Shown: in pieces, positions 7,080 to 11,867 of the stretch
Position numbering within the stretch: position 1 is the first letter of the stretch
How the letters are laid out: each line of letters begins with the position of its first letter
DNA from: Thermohalobaculum sp039817245
GTDB taxonomy: Bacteria > Pseudomonadota > Alphaproteobacteria > Rhodobacterales > Rhodobacteraceae
DNA length: 11,867 nt
Assembly: GCA_039817245.1 (NCBI GenBank)
Contig: JBCBWF010000131.1
Coordinates: forward strand, 1-11,867
Direction: 5' to 3'
Made by a program: the position numbers and the translations under genes
The notes under the pieces: model-generated
The model's input: only the letters and a program-made list of their open reading frames with translations
Databases searched by the model: none
Told to the model about the DNA's origin: nothing

Positions 7080-8384
7080 TCAGTAGCCGGCCGCCTCCAT
7101 CTCTTCCTCGGTGATCGCCTGCGCCTTCTCGAGCGCCTCCTCGACCGACTGCTGGCCCGCATAGACGGCCGAGAATTCCTGGCTTATCTGGCTTGCGATG
7201 CCCGCGAATTCGGGGATCGCGGCGAACTGGATGCCCACATAGGGCACCGGCTCCACGGTGGGATTGTTCGGATCGGCTGTGAGGATCGAGCGCAGCGTCA
7301 TCTCGGCGAAAGGCACCGCCTGATACTCGGCCGTCTCATAGAGCGAGCTTCGCGCGCCCGGCGGCACATTGGCCCAGCCCTCGTTCTCCGCCACCAGTTC
7401 GATGTAGGCCTTCGACGTCGCCCACTCGATGAACTGCTTGGCTTCGGCCTGCTGCTGCGTGCCCGCCGGGATGGCCAGCGCCCAGGCCCAGAGCCAGTTC
7501 GACCGCTTGCCCAGCCCGGTATCGGGCGCCAGCGCGAAGCCCACGCTGTCGGCAACGGTCGAGTCGTCCGCGTTGGTCACGAAGGACGCGGCCACGGTAG
7601 CGTCGATCCACATCCCGCACTTCCCCTGCTGGAATAGCGACAGGTTCTCGTTGAAGCCGTTGGTGGCATAGCCGGCCGGGCCGCTCTCGTTCATCATCTC
7701 GACGAAGAAGGTGAGCGTGTTGTTCCAGGCCTCGGTATCGAACTGCGGCCGCCAGTCCTCGTCGAACCAGCGCGCGCCAAACGAGTTCGCCATGGCGGTG
7801 ATAAAGGCCCCGCCCTCACCCCAGCCGGCCTTGCCGCGCAAGCAGATCCCGTTGATATCGGCATCGCGGTCGGTCATCGCTGCCGCGGCGTCGCGCACGA
7901 AGTCCCAGGTCGGCGCCTCGGGCATCTCCAGCCCGGCAGCCGCCATCAGGTCGGTGCGGTACATGATCATCGAGCTCTCGCCATAGAACGGCGCGGCGTA
8001 AAGCGTGCCGTCATGGCTGAGACCGCCTGCCATCGCGGGCAGGATGTCGTCGACGTCGTACTCGGCCGACAGGTCGTCGAGCGGCACGAGCCAGCCATTC
8101 GCGCCCCAGATGGGCGTCTCGTACATGCCGATCGTCATGATATCGAACTGACCACCCTTGGTGGTGATGTCGGTCGTCACCCGCTGGCGCAGGACGTTCT
8201 CTTCCAAGGTCACCCACTCGACGCCGATGCCGGTCTCGGCGGTGAACTGGTCCGTATACCCCTGCATGCGGATCATGTCGCCGTTGTTCACCGTCGCGAT
8301 CGTGATCGTGCTGTCCTGTGCGACCGCGGTTGCTGCGCAGAGGGTAAGCGCCGTCGTTGCGCCGAAGATGCGCCTAAGTGACAT
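7080..8384 (-). CDS. smoE: Sorbitol/mannitol-binding periplasmic protein
   Basis: A 434-residue extracellular solute-binding protein of the family that serves MalFG-type sugar importers. The N-terminus MSLRRIFGATTALTLCAATA is a Sec signal peptide, with likely cleavage after AVA (residue 22, AVA|QD). The mature part begins with a beta strand (STITIATVNN) and shows the family's general layout, including a Trp- and Tyr-rich central region expected for sugar contact. The ATG at 8384 is preceded by GGGGAGGA, a strong ribosome binding site. It is the first gene after the regulator and is followed by a stable hairpin, consistent with the highest expression of the importer genes. Exact ligand is inferred from smoS and mtlK. 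Confidence 0.92.
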   Translation of the reverse strand: MSLRRIFGATTALTLCAATAVAQDSTITIATVNNGDMIRMQGYTDQFTAETGIGVEWVTLEENVLRQRVTTDITTKGGQFDIMTIGMYETPIWGANGWLVPLDDLSAEYDVDDILPAMAGGLSHDGTLYAAPFYGESSMIMYRTDLMAAAGLEMPEAPTWDFVRDAAAAMTDRDADINGICLRGKAGWGEGGAFITAMANSFGARWFDEDWRPQFDTEAWNNTLTFFVEMMNESGPAGYATNGFNENLSLFQQGKCGMWIDATVAASFVTNADDSTVADSVGFALAPDTGLGKRSNWLWAWALAIPAGTQQQAEAKQFIEWATSKAYIELVAENEGWANVPPGARSSLYETAEYQAVPFAEMTLRSILTADPNNPTVEPVPYVGIQFAAIPEFAGIASQISQEFSAVYAGQQSVEEALEKAQAITEEEMEAAGY

Positions 8385-8417
8385 CGGTTTTCCTCCCCAG
8401 GAATGTTTGTTGATCGC

Positions 8418-8446
8418 AGCTAGACGTACCGATGCGCCCTCGTCAA
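8418..8446 (-). promoter_or_regulatory. Candidate promoter of smoE
   Basis: On the minus strand TTGACG (8446-8441) is followed after 17 nt by CTAGCT (8423-8418), about 34 nt before the smoE ATG. The -35 box is good and the -10 box poor, as would suit a regulated promoter. The palindromic operator candidate lies 9 nt upstream of the -35 box. Read-through from the regulator gene is possible as well. Confidence 0.4.
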
Positions 8447-8455
8447 CGCTTTTCT

Positions 8456-8467
8456 TTACGCGCGTAA
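8456..8467. promoter_or_regulatory. Candidate operator for the LacI-type regulator
   Basis: TTACGCGCGTAA is a perfect 12-bp palindrome centred on CG, as LacI-family operators usually are. It lies in the 87-nt gap between the regulator gene and smoE, just upstream of the candidate smoE -35 box. A 10/12 match occurs upstream of the regulator gene at 9554-9565. Binding is inferred from form and position. Confidence 0.55.
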
Positions 8468-8471
8468 GCTT

Positions 8472-9494
8472 TCAGGCTGATTTTCGCATCACCAGCGCAC
8501 CGTCGAAGAGTGTGGATAGCTTCGTTGTCGGCCGTTGGCCCGACTCGACGATCGACAGGAGGAGGTCGAGGCTGCCGCTCGTGATCGCCTCGTAGTCCTG
8601 AGCGACCGTCGTGAGCGAGGGGCAAGTGAACTTGGCGTAAGGGTGATCATCATGGCCGGCCACGCGCAGCGCATGTCCATGGCCAATGCCGACGCGAAAA
8701 CCATGCTCATAGGCCGCAGCGAGGACACCGATGGCGAGACGGTCGTTACTGCAGAGGATGGTATTCGTCGGGAGAGTGCGCGCGGCCATCATGCGACCGG
8801 CCTCGGCGAAGGCCACGCCCTCGAAGTCCCACCCGACCCCTTCGGCGGCGAGGATCATCGGCTCCTGACCCAGCGCCCGCATTGCCGCTTGGTAGGCGGC
8901 ACGTCGCTTGTTGGCATTGGGATTGGGCGCATGCCTCATTTCAAAGAAGGCGGGCGGCTCTCCAGTCCTGAGGATATATTCAACAGCGATACCAATGCTT
9001 TGCTCATTATTAGAGCCGAAGAACGCATCGCCTGCATCCTCGACGTCACAGTCGAAAAGCACCGTCTGCACGTCGCGAGCGAAGGCTTGCAGATCCGCCG
9101 TCTTCGAGCGGCGTCCCAGCGGGGCGAGCAGCACGCCGGCGGGCCGGATGGCCCTCAAGCTCTCGAGGTTTTGGATCTCGCGTTCCGGGTCACCATGCGA
9201 ACTCAGCAGGATCGGATTGAAGCCGGACGCTGCGCAAAGCGGCTCCAGCTTGCGGGCGACCTCCGCGAAGAACGGATCGGCGAGGTAGGGCACCACGATC
9301 CCGATATTCCGCGTCAGGCTCCGGTTCTGATTGATGGCGTAGACGTTGGGTGTGTAGTCGTACTGCTCAAGCGCCGCCTCGATCCGTTCGCGCGTCGACT
9401 GACGCACCGAACTTGGGTCGTTGAAGTACTTCGAGACGGTCGGGCGGGAGATGCCGCTCAACGCCGCGAACTCCTCCATCGTTCTCACCCGCAT
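8472..9494 (-). CDS. LacI-family transcriptional regulator of the polyol operon
   Basis: A 340-residue repressor-type protein. The N-terminal helix-turn-helix is within residues 7-27 (EEFAALSGISRPTVSKYFND), with the hinge segment near 45-60. A periplasmic-binding-protein-like ligand domain follows from about 62 (RNIGIVVPYLADPFFAEVAR) to the end. The start at 9494 gives MRVRTMEEFA; M6 at 9479 is a possible alternative, since no strong ribosome binding site decides it. It is co-oriented with smoE, 87 nt upstream, and probably senses a hexitol or a derived metabolite. The inducer cannot be read from sequence. Palindromic sites before smoE and inside its own candidate promoter suggest control of the operon plus autoregulation. 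The operator upstream of the smoE -35 box leaves open activation as well as repression. Confidence 0.88.
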   Translation of the reverse strand: MRVRTMEEFAALSGISRPTVSKYFNDPSSVRQSTRERIEAALEQYDYTPNVYAINQNRSLTRNIGIVVPYLADPFFAEVARKLEPLCAASGFNPILLSSHGDPEREIQNLESLRAIRPAGVLLAPLGRRSKTADLQAFARDVQTVLFDCDVEDAGDAFFGSNNEQSIGIAVEYILRTGEPPAFFEMRHAPNPNANKRRAAYQAAMRALGQEPMILAAEGVGWDFEGVAFAEAGRMMAARTLPTNTILCSNDRLAIGVLAAAYEHGFRVGIGHGHALRVAGHDDHPYAKFTCPSLTTVAQDYEAITSGSLDLLLSIVESGQRPTTKLSTLFDGALVMRKSA

Positions 9495-9545
9495 CTGTCA
9501 CATTGCCCTGGCTGACCCGGTTCCGAAACTGGCAGCGAGAGTCAA

Positions 9546-9573
9546 ACAATAGCTTGCGCGCGTCAATTGTGAA
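9546..9573 (-). promoter_or_regulatory. Candidate promoter of the regulator gene with an embedded operator-like site
   Basis: On the minus strand TTCACA (9573-9568) and TATTGT (9551-9546) are 16 nt apart, about 50 nt before the regulator ATG. The spacer contains, on the plus strand, TTGCGCGCGTCA (9554-9565), which matches the smoE-side palindrome at 10 of 12 positions. A repressor bound there would block its own promoter. Both boxes are weak matches, so this is tentative. Confidence 0.4.
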
Positions 9574-9745
9574 AAGTACACGCGGGGGCATTTGCCGAGA
9601 GGTCCTGCTGGTCTGACGGCTCAGAGCCGGTGCGTCATCGGATTTCGTTCACCTAAAGGCGATGCTCGCCAAGCAACCTGGCGAGCCATGGCGTCGTGAC
9701 AGAGTCCAAAGGTATGTCGCTCAGGTCGGGTCTGGCCCATCGCCC
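9574..9745. other. Intergenic stretch between the regulator promoter and the IS630 remnant
   Basis: No gene is visible. The stretch contains one perfect stem-loop, GCTCGCCA (9664-9671) with TGGCGAGC (9679-9686) and a 7-nt loop. It may insulate the operon from transcription out of the insertion sequence, but lacks a T-run on either side. Confidence 0.45.
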
Positions 9746-10366
9746 TAGAGCGGAGTCCCATCAGTCTGGATCATAGCCGCATGCGTTGAAGTAGTTTCGG
9801 CACTCTGCCGGGGTAAAGAGATCGACGATGCGGCCGATGGCGGACCATAGGCCGTCTACGGTTCGCTCGGCGGCCTTTCGGAGCAGGGCCTTCAGCCTGG
9901 AGAAGGCATTCTCGATCGGATTGAAGTCCGGGCTGTAGGGCGGGAGGAATAGGAGCTGCGCGCCGGCCGCCTCGATCAGCGCCTTGGTTCGTGGGCCCTT
10001 GTGGCTCGACAGGTTGTCCATGATCACGATGTCGCCGGGACGCAGATCCGGCACGAGCACCCGCTCGACGTAGGTCTCGAAGGCGACGCGGTTGATCGGG
10101 CCGCTCAGCACGAAGTGTGCCACTATGCCGCGTGTCGTTAGGCCGGCGACGAAGGTGGTCGTCTTCCAGTGGCCATGCGGCATGCCCATACGGAGCCGCT
10201 CGCCGCGCAGGCACCGGCCATGGGTGCGGGCCATGTTGGTCTTCGCCCAGGTCTCGTCGATGAAGACCAACCTTTTGGGATCGAGGTCGGGCTGGCTGTC
10301 GAACCAGTCCCACGGCTTTCTCAGCACGTCCGGGCGGTCCTGCTCGCTGGCATGCGCGGTCTTTTA
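9746..10366 (-). mobile_element. IS630-family insertion sequence, 5'-truncated
   Basis: The right end appears to be at a TA (9746-9747) followed by GAGCGGAGTCCCATC, which resembles the GC-rich CTAGAGCGG-type ends of alphaproteobacterial IS630 members that insert at TA. The transposase C-terminal half is intact, but the element's left end and N-terminal coding part are missing: recognisable sequence stops at about 10363, where opposite-strand IS6-type sequence soon begins. The element is therefore unlikely to move by itself. Confidence 0.75.
9761..10363 (-). pseudogene. IS630-family transposase, C-terminal half
   Basis: In frame from K-T-A-H-A-S-E-Q (10363 inward) to TGA at 9761 there are about 200 residues. 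All three catalytic acidic positions are present: D in VFIDETWA, D in DIVIMDNLSSHKG, and E in DFNPIENAFSRLK. This places it securely in the IS630/Tc1 DDE group. An in-frame TAA at 10366-10364 directly precedes the recognisable sequence, so the N-terminal helix-turn-helix region (normally 100 residues or more) is gone. A GTG at 10327 could start a 188-residue product, but without the DNA-binding part it should be non-functional. No complementary N-terminal fragment is found elsewhere in the window, which argues for deletion instead of a programmed frameshift. Confidence 0.88.
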
Positions 10367-10428
10367 TGGGATGGCCCGCCCCTCGCCGTTGATGGGGTGG
10401 ATGCCCCCACCAGACGGCTTCGCAATGT

Positions 10429-10761
10429 GCCAAGCTGGCATCGCACGCAGCGGCGAAGCGTGAGAGCGCTCCCGGGCTCGAGCACCGGGCGCACAAGGGG
10501 CTCAACAATCGTGCCGAAAACAGCCACCTGCCGTTCCGATCTCGGGAGAAGGTGATGCGCGGTCACCGCTCGCCCGGCGGGTTGCAGTGCTTCGTCTCCA
10601 TGCATTCGGCTGTGCGCAACCGCTTTGTCCCCTCCAGTCGCCGCCGCTTCGCTCAAGCCACTCGCTACCATCGCCTCGAAGCCTTCGGTGTCTGTGCGAA
10701 GCCTCCGGCATCGCCGGCGGAAGCAGGCGCGAAACAGCTGCCCACACTTCCACGCCGTTAA
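10429..10761 (+). pseudogene. IS6-family transposase, C-terminal remnant
   Basis: The plus frame reads AKLASHAAAKRESAPGLEHR, then AHKGLNNRAENSHLPFRSRE, then VMRGHRSPGGLQCFVSMHSA, ending at TAA 10759-10761. NNRAENSH carries the last catalytic glutamate of IS6-family DDE transposases, and the rest follows their typical C-terminus. The first two catalytic aspartates and the N-terminus are missing; the frame has a stop at 10390-10392 and recognisable similarity starts only near 10429. The last dozen residues (QLPTLPRR) do not look like IS6. They lie where the IS21-type end sequence begins, so the stop codon itself is inside that repeat. The fragment faces the IS630 remnant tail to tail with opposite orientation. 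Confidence 0.8.
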
Positions 10762-10768
10762 CGTGACA
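10753..10768 (+). repeat. IS21-type terminal sequence, right copy of the 16-bp direct repeat
   Basis: CGCCGTTAACGTGACA, identical to 302-317 and in the same orientation. The preceding bases CCCACACTTCCA resemble CCCATCTTCGACCAAG before the left copy. It appears directly joined to the IS6 remnant, so it is probably an orphan right end of an IS21-family element whose body is not here. Confidence 0.6.
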
Positions 10769-10871
10769 GCTGCAGTTGCAGACGTTTGCCATGCTCGCTT
10801 GTGCGGCTTCATGGTGCGCAGAGAATGGCGTCGGAAGTCTTGGCTGCGTTCCCTGCGTCAATGGAGGTCGA

Positions 10872-11414
10872 ATGGATCGCCGCCTAATCCTGGAGCTGCT
10901 TCCCGGAATGGCGTTCCTGCTAGGGAACGCCATCGGCGGGCTGCTTTGGGCGGCGGCAGTGGCGATCGTTGCGACCGCGCTAGCCGTCGGGTTGCGGTGG
11001 CGATGGGATGGCCGCACGCCTTGGCTAGCGGTTTCGACCCTCGTGCTAGCCCTCGTGCTGACGGGCTTCGGCATAGCCTTCAACGACGAGACATTCGTTC
11101 TCATACGCCCGACAGTCGGCGCCCTCGCTTTTGCGGCCATCATCGGCGTCGGCGCGCTGGTTCGGCCGAGCCTTCTGCAAAGAACGCTCGACTACCGTTT
11201 GCGGATCGATCAGCAGGGTTGGCGCGTCCTGCATCTTGCATGGATCGCGCTCGCCCTGCTTTCAGCGCTCGCCAACGAGATTGCCCATCGGGCTCTCACC
11301 ACCGATCAGTGGGCCATCTACAACGTCCTGTCGGATCCTGCGCTAATCGGGTTGATCTGGGTTGCGACAAGATCGGTCGCCAAGCGCCACTGGATTGAGG
11401 AGGCGGATGCTTAG
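10872..11414 (+). CDS. YciB/IspZ-like inner-membrane protein (septation protein A family)
   Basis: A 180-residue protein with about five hydrophobic segments (roughly 5-40, 50-70, 82-97, 117-137 and 152-167). NDETFVLIRPTVGAL (71-85) matches the HDDTF-x-K-x-KPT-type loop of YciB/IspZ. GWRVLHLAWIALALLSALAN (116-135) matches the W-x-LN-x-AW...AN helix of the same family. YciB proteins sit in the inner membrane and have been linked to cell-envelope and septum maintenance. The sequence is divergent, so it may be a paralogue and not the housekeeping copy. I chose ATG at 10872 because the family starts just before the first helix and GGAGGT lies close upstream. The same frame is open from 10776, but that part is not family-like. 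It stands alone beside insertion-sequence remnants and no partner gene is visible. Confidence 0.72.
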   Translation: MDRRLILELLPGMAFLLGNAIGGLLWAAAVAIVATALAVGLRWRWDGRTPWLAVSTLVLALVLTGFGIAFNDETFVLIRPTVGALAFAAIIGVGALVRPSLLQRTLDYRLRIDQQGWRVLHLAWIALALLSALANEIAHRALTTDQWAIYNVLSDPALIGLIWVATRSVAKRHWIEEADA

Positions 11415-11805
11415 GTGCCGAACGCGACACCTTCCCCAGGCAACGCCCGCGCAGCAACGGCATCGGTCCAGGGGGAACGGCAGAGAGAGAGGGCTAGCCA
11501 GTTTGGGCGCAATCAAGCGCGCGGTCATGATCAGACAACCTGAGCATCCTGCTGCTGCGCACTTCCGCGCCCGGCAGTGCGCCCATCGTCCAGCATCGGT
11601 TGAAACGAGGCTCGCTCTGGCCATTTTCTTTGAACAAGCAACGCACGCGTATCCGTTAGCCGTCGTCGACGGGAGCGGCCCAGAGCCGCCGTTGGCCCTT
11701 CGCGCCGATGCTGCGGCAGCGTCCCCGTATCCTGCCATCCGCGGCATGTGCGAAAACCCCACTGAAGCCAATTCACACTGTGCGGGACGAACCGGCCTTT
11801 CGCGG
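11415..11805. other. Apparently non-coding stretch downstream of the YciB-like gene
   Basis: Minus-strand frames of 80-140 codons cross this stretch, but they are arginine- and alanine-rich, overlap one another and resemble no family, so I annotate none. I see no convincing terminator, tRNA or repeat. It may be decayed sequence continuing the mobile-element region. Confidence 0.45.
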
Positions 11806-11812
11806 ATGCAGC

Positions 11813-11867
11813 ATGATGACTCCGATTACCTTAGGAGTGATTGGCACGACCGGCGACGTCGATGCAG
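11813..11867 (+). CDS. Possible start of a gene running off the window
   Basis: From ATG-ATG at 11813 the frame reads MMTPITLGVIGTTGDVDA up to the window edge. A short polar start, a beta-strand-like hydrophobic run and GTTGD could be the beginning of a nucleotide-binding fold. With only 18 residues and no clear ribosome binding site, this is a guess. A frame from ATG at 11806 (MQHDDSDYLRSDWHD...) is equally open. Confidence 0.2.
   Translation, partial: MMTPITLGVIGTTGDVDA

Noticed and set aside
9771..10508. A 245-codon minus-strand frame across the IS630 and IS6 remnants, as a frameshifted transposase
   Set aside because: Its translation has no DDE motifs and is Arg-rich. The real transposase frame is the one ending at 9761, and the missing N-terminus is not found in another frame upstream.
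11343..11776. Minus-strand frames of 142 and 81 codons downstream of the YciB-like gene
   Set aside because: No recognisable motif, they overlap each other and the 3' end of the plus-strand gene, and the composition is like other shadow frames.
1..11867. CRISPR arrays, tRNA or rRNA genes, riboswitches
   Set aside because: I found no regularly spaced repeats, no cloverleaf with conserved arms and no recognisable rRNA or riboswitch sequence when reading the window by eye.

Overview
The window reads as GC-rich alphaproteobacterial DNA, most likely from the Rhodobacteraceae. The main reason is that the encoded proteins resemble the polyol (sorbitol/mannitol) system known from Rhodobacter sphaeroides: a short-chain sorbitol dehydrogenase, a long-chain mannitol 2-dehydrogenase, a PfkB-type fructokinase and a matching ABC importer. 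The family placement is inferred from memory of these proteins, not from a search.

The core (977-9494) is one minus-strand block of eight genes. In transcription order these are a LacI-type regulator, the periplasmic polyol-binding protein SmoE, permeases SmoF and SmoG, ATPase SmoK, sorbitol dehydrogenase SmoS, mannitol 2-dehydrogenase MtlK and fructokinase MtlZ. Hexitols would be captured and imported by SmoEFGK, oxidised to fructose by SmoS or MtlK, and phosphorylated by MtlZ to fructose-6-phosphate. Most junctions are tight: smoF-smoG 10 nt, smoG-smoK 12 nt, smoK-smoS overlapping as TGATG, and smoS-mtlK overlapping by 13 nt. The exceptions are smoE-smoF (97 nt, with a 9-bp hairpin) and mtlK-mtlZ (88 nt). 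A perfect 12-bp palindrome upstream of smoE, and a 10/12 match to it inside a candidate promoter of the regulator gene, are plausible operators for the LacI-type protein.

Both flanks are mobile-element debris. On the left (1-590) are the C-terminus of an IS21-type IstB with the element's right end, then a 52-aa open frame that looks cut by the insertion, then a possible N-terminal scrap of a LysE-type exporter. On the right (9746-10768) are a 5'-truncated IS630 element, the C-terminal part of an IS6-family transposase facing the opposite way, and a second copy of the IS21-like terminal sequence (16 bp identical to the left copy, same orientation). After that comes an intact plus-strand gene for a YciB/IspZ-like membrane protein (10872-11414). 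The last 450 bases hold no gene I can support apart from a possible gene start at the very edge.

I see no CRISPR array, tRNA, rRNA or evident new defence or biosynthetic system. The most useful leads are the regulatory sites, the smoE-smoF hairpin and the directly repeated IS21 ends that bracket the catabolic island.
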